Of a DNA stretch of 64,000 nt, positions 32,619-41,321 are shown piece after piece. Origin of the DNA: CAVQOB01 sp963714325 (GTDB lineage Bacteria > Pseudomonadota > Alphaproteobacteria > Rhizobiales > Hyphomicrobiaceae); the NCBI GenBank assembly GCA_963714325.1, contig CAVQOB010000003.1:248001-312000 (forward strand), written 5' to 3'. Position numbers and translations under genes: made by a program. Under the pieces are notes generated by a model that did not search any database, was not told the DNA's origin, and was given only the letters and a program-made list of their open reading frames with translations. How positions within the stretch are numbered: the stretch's first letter is position 1; each line of letters begins with the position of its first letter.

Positions 32619-33469
32619 AGATCTTTTGTTTCGGGTTCGGGTACACGGCGGAAGCGGTTGCTAACGTTCTGGCACCAACCGATGTCGCGATCGCCGGGAC
32701 GCGGCGATCAGCGGGAGCGGCGGCATTTTCCGATATCGCCATCGTGCCTTTTCGCGGTGATGCGCGAGAGCCGATGGTTGCTGCGGCGCTCGGTGGCGTG
32801 ACGCATATTCTGCTGTCGGTGCCGCCGGATATCGAGGGCGATCCAGTGTTGCGCCATCATGGTGTGGATATTGCCGCACTGCCGGACCTCACGTGGATCG
32901 GCTATCTCTCGACGATCGGCGTTTATGGCGATACGCGCGGCGCGGTGGTCGATGAGACGAGTCCGGTGCGGCCGGCCTCAGAGCGGAGTTTGCGCCGACA
33001 GACGGCGGAGCAGAGTTGGCGGCGGTTTGGCCGCGAACATGGCAAGCGCGTTGAGATCTTCCGGTTGCCCGGCATCTATGGGCCGGGGCGAAGTGTGATC
33101 GAAAGTCTTCGCACGGGAACCGCGAAACGCATCGTCAAACCGGGGCAGGTATTCAATCGCATCCATGTCGCCGACCTGGCCATGGTTCTGGTGGCGGCGA
33201 TGCGATCAGAACCGCGCTTTGACACGTACAACGTCGCGGACGATGAGCCGGCGCCGCCCGAAGAGGTGGTGGCATATGCCGCTGACTTGCTGGGGTTGCC
33301 GCTGCCGCCAGCCATTGCGTTTGCCGATGCTAAGCTGACGCCGATGGCGGCGAGTTTCTATGCGGAGTGCAAGCGCGTCGACAACGCCCGTGTCAAAGCA
33401 GCGCTGGGCGTGCGGCTGGCCTTTCCGAGCTATCGTGAAGGGCTGCTTTCGATTGTGACAGACGGTTGA
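32615..33469 (+). CDS. SDR/NAD-dependent epimerase family protein (YeeZ-like)
   Basis: 284 residues from ATG 32615, which overlaps the queG stop. MKIFCFGFGYTAEAVANVL gives the GxGxxA-like dinucleotide-binding start; WIGYLSTIGVYGDTRGAVVDE contains Ser and Tyr of an extended-SDR site although the YxxxK is degenerate; RLPGIYGPGRSVIESLRTGTAKRIVKPGQVFNRIHVADLA is standard for the YeeZ-like group. Role unknown, but linkage to queG is frequent. Ends before a set of short tandem repeats. Confidence 0.88.
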   Translation: MKIFCFGFGYTAEAVANVLAPTDVAIAGTRRSAGAAAFSDIAIVPFRGDAREPMVAAALGGVTHILLSVPPDIEGDPVLRHHGVDIAALPDLTWIGYLSTIGVYGDTRGAVVDETSPVRPASERSLRRQTAEQSWRRFGREHGKRVEIFRLPGIYGPGRSVIESLRTGTAKRIVKPGQVFNRIHVADLAMVLVAAMRSEPRFDTYNVADDEPAPPEEVVAYAADLLGLPLPPAIAFADAKLTPMAASFYAECKRVDNARVKAALGVRLAFPSYREGLLSIVTDG

Positions 33470-33474
33470 CGTCC

Positions 33475-33519
33475 CCGTTCAGAACCGGTCCGTTCAGAAC
33501 CGGCCCGTTCAGAACCAGT
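33475..33519. repeat. 15-bp tandem repeat, three copies
   Basis: CCGTTCAGAACCGGT (33475-33489), CCGTTCAGAACCGGC (33490-33504), CCGTTCAGAACCAGT (33505-33519), starting just after the SDR stop. The 200-base gap to the next gene holds nothing else I can assign apart from its promoter region and the GAGGGG ribosome binding site. Confidence 0.8.
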
Positions 33520-33668
33520 TCAGGCGCGCTGTGGCCATTTAGTGATCAGTTTGCGGTTATGGGGTGGCTGAGCAACGTTCAATCAAGTCCTTGCGTGCTC
33601 GACATGAACGTTGTTAACTATAGTCCAACCCAAGATTGCTGAGCGTTGGGTCAGTCGACGAGGGGCAT

Positions 33669-34760
33669 ATGATGAGCGTCCGGCATTTCATACTGACAGC
33701 ATCGGTGATGGCACTGGTTTCGTCTGGTGCGGCCCCCTTATCCGCCAATGAAGCGGCCAAGGCGCTGGCGGAGCGCTTTAGCGACGGGGCTTCAAAGTCG
33801 ACAACCAAGCCGCTCGCGCAGAAGCCGAAGATCGATGTCGAGTTACGGCGTCAGGCCGATGAGCGCGACATGCTGGAGCGGGCACGTCGCGAAGCGGCGG
33901 ACGTCAAGACGGAGACGGTACCGGCTGCTGCATCCGAACAGGAAATCGAGCGCAAGGCTGAACTCAAGCGACTGGCTGAAAAGTTGCGCGTTGCTCGCGA
34001 AGCGCGCGAGGCCAAGAAACTCGCCGAGAAGCGCGCTGCCGAACAGAAGGCACTGGCTGAAGCTCCGGTGATCGTGCCGGCGCCGCTGCCTTCGCGAGAG
34101 ATCGTAAGCCGCGAAGCGCCACGGGTGATGGAGCGAAAGGAATTCTGGAATCCTGATCTTGCGGTTGGCCCACTGCCGGAGCGTGGCGAATTTGATGCGT
34201 CCAGTCGATCGAGCCTTGGCGCGCGGCCGAGCGACATCAGCGGCGGCGGTCACAAGGTGGCTGTGCTGCTGGTGATGACACCTGGTTCAAAAGGGATTCG
34301 CCGGTTGAACAAGGTCGCCGATCCGATCCTGTGCAGCGAACTTGGGTGTTACGTCAGTACGGGCACTGCAACGCCGGCGCGCTTGATGCCGCAACGCAAG
34401 GCAACGGGATTCGGCAATACGCTGGGTATGCGCGCGGGAGCATGCCGGCAATCCTTGGAATGCGTTTTCCGCGATGTCGATCTGGGTAACGGGACGGCGA
34501 TGCTGCAGCCGGTTGACATGAAGATGATGATCCATGATCGCCGGCAACCGCAGACCGTCACCGCTGATCGCTCATGCCGTATCACCGCCGGGCGTCTGGC
34601 TTGCGGCCGCCCGATCGTTGCCGGCGACTATGTGCTGTGGGTCGTTCCTGAGCACGTTGCGAACGCAGCGGGTGGCGACGTTCTTGCGCGCGCCGTTGCG
34701 GAAGGCCTGCCGTCACTCGATCAGCGTGCCGACGATGCGTTGAGCCGCGCGCTGCGGTAA
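33669..34760 (+). CDS. Exported protein with charged coiled-coil and Cys-containing C-terminal domain, hypothetical
   Basis: 363 residues from ATG 33669, preceded by GAGGGG. Signal peptide (MMSVRHFILTASVMALVSSGAAPLSA). Residues about 55-135 are very rich in Arg, Lys, Glu and Ala (RQADERDMLERARREAAD, ELKRLAEKLRVAREAREAKKLAEKRAAEQK) and should form a coiled coil. The C-terminal 150 residues hold paired cysteines (CSELGCY, CRQSLEC, SCRITAGRLAC) and LQPVDMKMMIHDRR, VAGDYVLWVVPEHVA; this looks like a conserved domain of Hyphomicrobiales without a name I know. Probably periplasmic. Confidence 0.75.
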   Translation: MMSVRHFILTASVMALVSSGAAPLSANEAAKALAERFSDGASKSTTKPLAQKPKIDVELRRQADERDMLERARREAADVKTETVPAAASEQEIERKAELKRLAEKLRVAREAREAKKLAEKRAAEQKALAEAPVIVPAPLPSREIVSREAPRVMERKEFWNPDLAVGPLPERGEFDASSRSSLGARPSDISGGGHKVAVLLVMTPGSKGIRRLNKVADPILCSELGCYVSTGTATPARLMPQRKATGFGNTLGMRAGACRQSLECVFRDVDLGNGTAMLQPVDMKMMIHDRRQPQTVTADRSCRITAGRLACGRPIVAGDYVLWVVPEHVANAAGGDVLARAVAEGLPSLDQRADDALSRALR

Positions 34761-34844
34761 AGCAGCACTATTTGCCGTTTTCGATTTTTTTCACACGCAT
34801 TGGAAACACCGCCAGGGGAAAGGCCGTGGCGGTGTTAATTGTTG

Positions 34845-34952
34845 GCGCTTCCGGTGCCGACCAGCACCCGCGCTATGTTTGCGCTTCGGGTGCCGACCAG
34901 CACCCGCGCTATGTTTGCGCTTCGGGTGCCGACCGGGACCTGCGCCACGTCT
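34845..34952. repeat. 36-bp tandem repeat (three copies) with internal hairpins
   Basis: Units at 34845-34880, 34881-34916 and 34917-34952. The second unit contains GGGTGC-CGACCA-GCACCC, a 6-bp stem; the first keeps five pairs and the third has lost the right arm. It lies between convergent genes ending at 34760 and 34980, so it may help end both transcripts. As 36 is divisible by three, open frames run through it, but I see no gene. Confidence 0.85.
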
Positions 34953-34979
34953 GTGGGTTCCAAGTGCCTGTTTCAGTGT

Positions 34980-35795
34980 TCACTGCTTCGGCGGTGCGGG
35001 TGGTGGAACTGCTGCCGGGGCACTCGCCGCCGGAGCGGTTGGCGTTGCGCTGGCTTTAGCCTTGGCGCGCAGGTCGCCGCGCTTTTCAAGGGACGCGCTG
35101 CAGTCCGTAGACAGTTGGGCTTTGTTCTGGTCCAGGCACTGACGGCGCGCTGGGCCTTTGGCGTCGGCACACAGTCGCTGCGCGTCAGCGGCGCAACTGT
35201 TGCGGGCCTGCTTGTTCTCGGCGTTTTTGTCCTGGCGGGTCTGCTCAACGGAACTGAGCGCCGCTGCGCATTCCGGCGACAGTTTCGCCTGGTTCTGTCG
35301 GAGGCACTGGACACGCGCGCCGCCGCCGGTCGGGACGTCGGCACAATGCGTGGCCATGTCGACGCGGCAGTTGGCCATGGCGCGGTTGCCGCGCTTGGCA
35401 TTGCCGGGTGCTGCGGGAACGGCTGCGACCGGCGCCTTGATGGCAGGCGGAGAACCGGTTGCCGGCGGCAAGGGTACGGCTTGCGGGGTGACTTGCGGAG
35501 CGGGTGGCTGAGTGTTCTGTTGGGTGTTCTGGGCCAGCTGCGTTTCCTTGGGCCCACCGAGTGCTGCGCGGCGGTCCTGGCGCGCGGTGACAATGGCCGC
35601 GCATTCGGGCGAAAGCTTGGTCAGATTGTCCGACAGGCAACGCATTTTTTTGCCGCCACCGGCTTCAATGCCGCTGCAAAAAGTTGCGGTATCGACGCGA
35701 CAGGCGGCGTTGCCGCCCGGCACACGTTGGGCTGACGCGGCGAATGGTGTGATGAGGACCGCGGCCAGGGCTGCGGCTAGAGCGTATTGTTGCAT
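34980..35795 (-). CDS. Exported protein with three Cys-rich (GLG1-like) repeats
   Basis: 271 residues from ATG 35795 (MQQYALAAALAAVLITPFAASAQ, signal peptide). Three repeats of the pattern C-x7-C-x12-C-x11-C: C32/C40/C53/C65, C143/C151/C164/C176 and C201/C209/C220/C232 (the last with x10 in the middle). Each reads like CRVDTATFCSGIEAGGGKKM then CLSDNLTKLSPEC, very close to the Cys-rich repeat of the eukaryotic Golgi protein GLG1/ESL-1. Pro/Ala-rich linkers join them and the C-terminus is Pro/Ala-rich (PPPAPPKQ). Role unknown; disulfide-stabilised periplasmic binding modules are likely. The next gene upstream has a single copy of the same repeat. Confidence 0.82.
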   Translation of the reverse strand: MQQYALAAALAAVLITPFAASAQRVPGGNAACRVDTATFCSGIEAGGGKKMRCLSDNLTKLSPECAAIVTARQDRRAALGGPKETQLAQNTQQNTQPPAPQVTPQAVPLPPATGSPPAIKAPVAAVPAAPGNAKRGNRAMANCRVDMATHCADVPTGGGARVQCLRQNQAKLSPECAAALSSVEQTRQDKNAENKQARNSCAADAQRLCADAKGPARRQCLDQNKAQLSTDCSASLEKRGDLRAKAKASATPTAPAASAPAAVPPPAPPKQ

Positions 35796-35945
35796 CGTTG
35801 TAACCCTCGGTTTCCATGGTGCGCAGAGCCATGGCATGATTTGGCCAAATCTTGCCACGGGCGCGCATTCGAAGGTGTAACGCTCAGTTGATCAGAATTC
35901 CGTCGCCGGGACGTGCGGGACTGCCGCCAACGTCCGTCGGCCAGA

Positions 35946-36236
35946 TCAGCGGTAGCCGAGTTGGCGCGCCTTGGAGCGCGGTAAGTCACCATTGTCGACG
36001 GCGGCGCGGATGCAGCGTTCGCTGATCGAGTGGGCTTGCGATTCCATGCAGTAGCGTAGATCAGAGGAACCAAGTTTGTAAGACGGGCAAAGCTTCTTGT
36101 AGTCAATTCGGCAGGCGTTCTGGGTGGCGGAACTGACTGCGAAGGCTGGCGTCACGAGGCTTGAGCTCGTCACGATGGCGGCCACGATTACGACGCGAAT
36201 GGCCGGCAGGCGTTTCAGGGAGAGGCGCGCGTTCAT
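35946..36236 (-). CDS. Small exported protein with one Cys-rich (GLG1-like) repeat
   Basis: 96 residues from ATG 36236 (MNARLSLKRLPAIRVVIVAAIVTSSSLVTPAFA, signal peptide). After it comes a single repeat with cysteines 42, 50, 63 and 75: ACRIDYKKLCPSY, YCMESQAHSISERC. The spacing (8, 13, 12) is identical to the first two repeats of the neighbouring protein at 34980-35795. The mature protein would be about 60 residues, i.e. just one module. Same strand as that gene, 150 bases apart. Confidence 0.72.
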   Translation of the reverse strand: MNARLSLKRLPAIRVVIVAAIVTSSSLVTPAFAVSSATQNACRIDYKKLCPSYKLGSSDLRYCMESQAHSISERCIRAAVDNGDLPRSKARQLGYR

Positions 36237-36354
36237 GCCGGCTGGTCCTTGGGTCGGTTTCCATCGCAAGCGCGCTTCATCAGCCAGTTGATTTAAATTT
36301 TCCAGCACTGGGCTGGAGTATGGTTAACGGGCCACGTTCGGGCCACACTTGCGT

Positions 36355-37347
36355 TCAGAACCAGCCTTTGCGCTTGAAGTAGACGAAGGGCAGGATTGCC
36401 GAGATGATCATCAGGGCGACGGCCATTGGATATCCCCATTGCCATTCAAGCTCCGGCATGTGTTTGAAATTCATGCCGTAAATCGAGGCGATCAGGGTCG
36501 GCGGCATCAGCGCCACGGACGCTACCGAAAACAGCTTGATGATATTGTTCTGCTCGATCGAGATCATCCCGAGTGTGGCGTCGAGCAGAAACTGGTTTTT
36601 GTAGGAGATCGAGTTGACGTGGGTGATCAGTGAGCTGACATCACGGCTGATGGTCTTGGTGCGGGCACGCACGGCCTTGTCGTCACTGCGTTCGGTCAGG
36701 ACGTGGGCGAGATACGTCAACAGACGATCCAGGGACAGCAGACAGTCACGCGAGCGTGACGTCATATCTCCTTCACGTCCGATCGTCTTGATGGCGATGT
36801 CGTTGCGGCGTGAGCGGGAAAGCTGGCCGCCCTTGTTGTCGAAGATGATGTGGCCGATCTTGTCGACTTCATGGGCGATGTGCTCGACGCGGTCGGCCTC
36901 GCGATCAACGATCGCTTCCAAGAGCCCGACGAGCACTTGTGCCCCGTTCATGCACGCAGCATCTTTCTTCTGAGCGCGCTGGACGAACATCGAGAATGCG
37001 CGCGGCTCTTCGTAGCGGACGGTAACAAGCCGGTTGGCGGCTAAGACAAAGGTCACCGGCGTTGACAGGATGCCTTCTGCCAGTCGTTCGGCCCCACTGG
37101 CGGTTTTCTGGTGCAGGACGACGGCAGTCATGAATTGTGCGGCGTTTTCAGCGTAGAGTTGGCTGGAGGCCTCGATCTCCTGCATTTCTTCGCGGGTTGG
37201 AATGGAGACCCCGAGCGCTTTTTCGACGAATTGATCTTCGTCGCGGCTGGGGCGGAAGAGGTCGATCCAGACGGTATTGTCGTTGATCGTTGCGCCAGTC
37301 TCTCGCTTCATCAGCGCGCAATCGACGACGTCATAGATGGTGAGCAT
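36355..37347 (-). CDS. corA: CorA family magnesium/cobalt transport protein
   Basis: 330 residues from ATG 37347 (MKRETGATINDNTVWIDLFRPSRDEDQFVEKALG). The cytoplasmic N-terminal funnel is followed by a long helix (residues about 170-265, rich in Arg/Asp) and two C-terminal membrane helices. The signature GMN is present in IASIYGMNFKHMPELEWQWGYPMA, and the protein ends in the basic YFKRKGWF, typical of the family. Homopentameric channel in the inner membrane for Mg2+. It is flanked on the same strand by a hypothetical seven-helix protein. Confidence 0.94.
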   Translation of the reverse strand: MLTIYDVVDCALMKRETGATINDNTVWIDLFRPSRDEDQFVEKALGVSIPTREEMQEIEASSQLYAENAAQFMTAVVLHQKTASGAERLAEGILSTPVTFVLAANRLVTVRYEEPRAFSMFVQRAQKKDAACMNGAQVLVGLLEAIVDREADRVEHIAHEVDKIGHIIFDNKGGQLSRSRRNDIAIKTIGREGDMTSRSRDCLLSLDRLLTYLAHVLTERSDDKAVRARTKTISRDVSSLITHVNSISYKNQFLLDATLGMISIEQNNIIKLFSVASVALMPPTLIASIYGMNFKHMPELEWQWGYPMAVALMIISAILPFVYFKRKGWF

Positions 37348-37401
37348 TGTCCCCTCGATGTTGCATTGTCTGCCAAGCAAGCACTACGACTTACATCGCC
37401 C

Positions 37402-38595
37402 TTAAGTCCATTGCGGCGGCAATTTACCCTGCCGGCGCTTGGCGAGCAGTTCGCGGCCGGGGAAACGCAAAATGATCAAGCCGACCACGACGCAGGCAGC
37501 CATGACGGCGATCACCCACAGCGAGGCGCCGGTACCAAGAAAGCGGACCGCAACATCGTTGGCTTCGTCGTAGCGATAGAGGGCGAGAGCGCTGGCGCCG
37601 ACGCTCAAGGCCTGGCCCCAGCGTTCGACTTTGCGACCGAGTTTGGAGAGGAAATAGAACAGTAGCAGCAGAAACCACGGTGCAATGGCCAGGCTCAAAC
37701 GCAGATGCGGGCCGTCCTGCATGCGGCCGAACATGGCGAGCGCGGTCTGGTGATAGGCGTAGTCCATCATCGGCCAAATCAACAGTGCCGCGGCCCCGAC
37801 CAACAAGCCCCGCTCGATGGCGGCCGCGTGATGCTGGTATCGATTGGCGATGATCGATCGGCGCATGACCAGCAGGATGCCGATGACGAGAATGACGACG
37901 ATGAAAAACGTCTTGGCGAACAAAAACAGGGTATCGAGGCGTCCGGCATCGGAGTGGTTCGAGGGGTTCTGGTAGAGGTCATCGAGGACCTTTTTGAATC
38001 GGAGTTGCACGGCACAGCACGCTTCGGTCGGCAACATTGCCAAGGCTGGGAAGCAGAAGCGTGGGTTGTCATATCCGACCGGCTTTTCGAGTAAGGTGTC
38101 GGCCGCGCAGACACGTGCGAATTTGGATAGTCCGATGCGCTTTGTGCTTTCCTCGCGCAATCGGCTGAGGGTTTCGAGCATCGGCGCGCGCGTGCATTGC
38201 AGATTGTCCTTGCCGCAAGTGACGTGCTCGGCTTTGTCGGCCCGGAGGGCTTCGGGTTTGATTTCCCAGACACCGCGCGGACTGCCGGATTGCAAACTGT
38301 ATGTCGTGGCGGCGGCGATCACGATGACTCCGGCCAGCCCCAGGCTGTAGCGGAGCCGGCCATAGCGGACGTAGCCCTGCCAATACATGTCGGTGAAGAT
38401 GACGGAGGGAAACCAGAATGCGGCGAGAGCCAGAACGCCGAAGAGTGGAAAGAACAGAAAGAGATGGCTGTGGGTCAGCACCAACGACACGGCATCGACG
38501 TCCCGGAATTCGTGCATGAAGAGCGCGGTCGAGGCGATGAACGAAAGGCCAAGGATCACAAATATTGATGTCACAAAAATCTTGGCGCCGCGCAT
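37402..38595 (-). CDS. Seven-helix membrane protein, hypothetical
   Basis: 397 residues. Hydrophobic helices at about 7-25, 43-63, 82-100, 223-243 (FLFAKTFFIVVILVIGILLVM), 265-283, 301-320 (LSLAIAPWFLLLLFYFLS) and 358-378 (WVIAVMAACVVVGLIILRF). Between helices 3 and 4 is a soluble domain of about 120 residues with six cysteines (CGKDNLQC, CAADT, CFPALAM, EACCAV), likely outside the cytoplasm with disulfides. No family recognised. It lies 55 bases upstream of corA on the same strand. Confidence 0.72.
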   Translation of the reverse strand: MRGAKIFVTSIFVILGLSFIASTALFMHEFRDVDAVSLVLTHSHLFLFFPLFGVLALAAFWFPSVIFTDMYWQGYVRYGRLRYSLGLAGVIVIAAATTYSLQSGSPRGVWEIKPEALRADKAEHVTCGKDNLQCTRAPMLETLSRLREESTKRIGLSKFARVCAADTLLEKPVGYDNPRFCFPALAMLPTEACCAVQLRFKKVLDDLYQNPSNHSDAGRLDTLFLFAKTFFIVVILVIGILLVMRRSIIANRYQHHAAAIERGLLVGAAALLIWPMMDYAYHQTALAMFGRMQDGPHLRLSLAIAPWFLLLLFYFLSKLGRKVERWGQALSVGASALALYRYDEANDVAVRFLGTGASLWVIAVMAACVVVGLIILRFPGRELLAKRRQGKLPPQWT

Positions 38596-38750
38596 GAGGC
38601 TTTCCGGTCGATTGTCGGATGGTCTATTTTCAGTGCGTATTGAAAATGGCTAGCATTGGGGCGGCGCCGTTGAAAGGCCGAAAGGTGTTATGTATGGGCA
38701 TCTGTTGCGGCGCTGCCCGCCGTTGAACTGCATAGCCGGAGGTATTGGGC

Positions 38751-39650
38751 ATGGATTTCTCAGCGTTACGCAATGGTGCCGGTGCCGGCGGGCGTTCCGG
38801 GGCTTGGCATTCGGCTGCAATGGACGGCGCGCCGTTGCTCGTTTCGGCGAATGCCGAAGGTCAGACAATCGTTGCCGTCAAGGGCGGGCAGGTGCTCAGC
38901 TGGATTCCGCGTGGTGGGCCGGACGTGTTGTGGGTTTCGGATCGAACGACGCTGGCTGGTGCAGGTGCGATTCGCGGCGGTATTCCGGTTTGTTGGCCTT
39001 GGTTTGGCCTGCACCGGACCGATCCGAACCAACCACAGCACGGCTTGGTGCGCACTGTGACATGGGATCAGGATGAATCTGACGAGGATGGCGCCTTGCG
39101 ATTGCGCGCGCCGGAGCCGGTGCTCGGCGGATTGGCCGTTGCCTTGGAGGTTCGCGGTGGTGCAACGTTGTCGCTGTCGCTCATCACGACCAACCTCGGT
39201 ACGCAATCAACGACAATCACGGAAGCACTACACACGTACTTTCGTGTTGGCGGATTGAAGACACTGCGTATTGGTGGACTGGATGGCTGCGACTATGCCG
39301 ACAATGCCGATCCGCGCGCCGTTGGCCAGCCGTTTGGCCCGATCAAAAAGCAGACTGGACCGGTTTCTGTCGACGCTGGCGGACTGACGCGGATCTATGA
39401 TCACAGCGGCGCTTGCACATTGATCGACGCCGGGCTTGGACGGCTCATTCGGATCGAGAAGGAAGGGAGTGCGAGCACGATCGTGTGGAATCCCGGTGCG
39501 GTGAATGCCCCGACGTTCGCCGATCTGTCACCTGGCGCGCATGAGCAGTTTATCTGCATTGAAAGCGGTACTGGCGGGCCGCGCTCTATCGTTCTGGCGG
39601 CGGGAGAGACGCACACGTTGTCGGTGACCTATTCCGTCGAGGCGCTGTGA
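38751..39650 (+). CDS. D-hexose-6-phosphate mutarotase (YeaD-like aldose 1-epimerase fold)
   Basis: 299 residues from ATG 38751; GGAGG at 38738-38742 lies eight bases upstream. The galactose-mutarotase-like fold is shown by IPRGGPDVLWVSDRT, IRGGIPVCWPWFG, NQPQHGLVRTVTW (catalytic His), ITEALHTYFRVG (second His) and HEQFICIESG (catalytic Glu). It interconverts the anomers of hexose-6-phosphates. Divergent from the seven-helix protein and convergent with the MttB-like gene (10-base gap). Confidence 0.92.
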   Translation: MDFSALRNGAGAGGRSGAWHSAAMDGAPLLVSANAEGQTIVAVKGGQVLSWIPRGGPDVLWVSDRTTLAGAGAIRGGIPVCWPWFGLHRTDPNQPQHGLVRTVTWDQDESDEDGALRLRAPEPVLGGLAVALEVRGGATLSLSLITTNLGTQSTTITEALHTYFRVGGLKTLRIGGLDGCDYADNADPRAVGQPFGPIKKQTGPVSVDAGGLTRIYDHSGACTLIDAGLGRLIRIEKEGSASTIVWNPGAVNAPTFADLSPGAHEQFICIESGTGGPRSIVLAAGETHTLSVTYSVEAL

Positions 39651-39660
39651 TGGGGTCTGC

Positions 39661-41232
39661 TCAGAAGTCGGTTTTGACACCGCCTTCGGATTTGCGCCGG
39701 GCGACGAACCCATCGAGCTCTTCTGTGATAACGGCATCCATGGCAGGTGGCTCATAACGGGCCAGCGTTTCCTTCCAAACCTGATTGGCTTTGCTCGCGG
39801 CCGTTGGCGATCCGGCCTCGCGCCAGCTTTCAAAATTGCGCCAATCCGAGAGCAGTGGCGCGTAGAACGCCGTCTGGTAGCGCGCTTGGGTGTGGGCCGT
39901 CCCGAAATAGTGGCCGCCGGGGCCGACGTCACGCATGGCGTCGAGGGCGAGGGTGTCTGCCGTGACCTCGAGTGGCGCAAGGAATTCGGCGATCATCTGT
40001 AACAGGTCGACGTCGACGATGGTTTTCTCGAAACTGGCGGTGAGCCCGCCTTCCATCCATCCCGCCGCGTGCAGGATAAAGTTGCCGCCGCCCATGACGG
40101 CGCCCCACAGCGAGAACACGCTTTCCCAGGCCGATTGCGCGTCGACGCTGTTCGCCGCGCAGGCGTTCGACGTTCGGTAGGGAATGTCATAGCGCCTTGC
40201 CAGTTGGCCGCCGATCATGGCGGCTTTCATGTATTCCGGTGTGCCGAAGGCCGGGGCGCCGGATTTCATGTCGACGTTGGAGGTGAATCCGCCATAGACG
40301 ACAGGCGCGCCCGGTCGCACCAGTTGCGTCAAGGCAATCCCGGCAAGGGCTTCGGCGTTCTGTTGTGCTAGCGCGCCAGCGATGGTGACGGGCGCCATGG
40401 CGCCGGCGAGCGTGAACGGCGTCATGATGATGACTTGGCCGCGCGCGCTCATTTCCAGGATGCCCTGCGCCATCGGTGCATCCAGGCGCAGCGGTGATGA
40501 CGAATTGATGACAGATATGAGCGAGGGCTCGGTTCTCATCTGCGCGTCAGAAACGCCGCGTGCAATGCGCGCAATTTCGATAGCATCCTGGTTGCGATGA
40601 CGGCCGAGCGAGTAGGCGTGGAACGCCTTGTCGGTGAGCTTGGCAATGGCGGCGAGGCATTCGAGGTGGCGGACGGACGCGTGGACATCGGTCGGCTCGA
40701 CCGGATAGCCGCCGGTCATGTGGATGATGTTGAAGCTCTGCGCCAGCTTCACGAGGTTCTCGAAGTCGCGCCAGTTGCCGGGGCGGCGGCCGTTGTCATG
40801 ATCGGCGGCATTGGGCGTGCTGGCGACTTGCGCAAAGATGACATTGTTGCCGCCGAACGTCAGGTTGTGCGCAGGATTACGCGCATGCAGCGTGAATGTC
40901 GCGGGCGCCGATTTGATTTTTGCCAGCACAAGATCACGTGGCAGGCGAACACGATGCTCGTTGCCGCGAACGTCGGCGCCGGCTTGTTTGAAGATTGTGC
41001 GCGCCTCGCTGTCGAGGATGTCCATGCCGATCTCTTCGAGCACCGTCAGCGACGCATTGTGGATCTCTTCCAGTTCATCCGCCGACACGATGTTGACCGG
41101 GGGAAACGGTCGTTTCGGCTGACGGAACGGCTTTTGTATGGGTCCCGCCTGCTCCTGGCGTTCCGCACGACCAGCCCGGCCGCCGCGGCGCTCGCGACGG
41201 GCTTGATCGGGTGGGGGTGTCTCGTTCGCCAT
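39661..41232 (-). CDS. Trimethylamine methyltransferase (MttB) family protein, non-pyrrolysine type
   Basis: 523 residues. The TIM-barrel methyltransferase family is recognisable from NIVSADELEEIHNASLTVLEEIGMDILDSEARTIFKQAGADV, GNNVIFAQVASTPNAAD, GGFTSNVDMKSGAPAFGTPEYMKAAMIGGQLARRY and DVGPGGHYFGTAHTQARYQ. The frame is open without an internal amber stop, so it is not a pyrrolysine enzyme; such members (for example MtgB) demethylate quaternary amines such as glycine betaine, passing the methyl group to a corrinoid protein. No corrinoid protein or RamA-like activator lies nearby. It is divergent from an enolase-superfamily gene over 89 bases. Confidence 0.92.
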   Translation of the reverse strand: MANETPPPDQARRERRGGRAGRAERQEQAGPIQKPFRQPKRPFPPVNIVSADELEEIHNASLTVLEEIGMDILDSEARTIFKQAGADVRGNEHRVRLPRDLVLAKIKSAPATFTLHARNPAHNLTFGGNNVIFAQVASTPNAADHDNGRRPGNWRDFENLVKLAQSFNIIHMTGGYPVEPTDVHASVRHLECLAAIAKLTDKAFHAYSLGRHRNQDAIEIARIARGVSDAQMRTEPSLISVINSSSPLRLDAPMAQGILEMSARGQVIIMTPFTLAGAMAPVTIAGALAQQNAEALAGIALTQLVRPGAPVVYGGFTSNVDMKSGAPAFGTPEYMKAAMIGGQLARRYDIPYRTSNACAANSVDAQSAWESVFSLWGAVMGGGNFILHAAGWMEGGLTASFEKTIVDVDLLQMIAEFLAPLEVTADTLALDAMRDVGPGGHYFGTAHTQARYQTAFYAPLLSDWRNFESWREAGSPTAASKANQVWKETLARYEPPAMDAVITEELDGFVARRKSEGGVKTDF

Positions 41233-41321
41233 GACCGTTGATTTCTCTGGGCTCGACAGTTCTCCTGGTCACGCTAAGGTCAAAGCGCCGTCGCCGCCAG
41301 CCCGTTATTGGGGACATCTGC

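Noticed and set aside
34845..34952. A CRISPR array
   Set aside because: The 36-bp units are adjacent without spacers and no cas gene is present.
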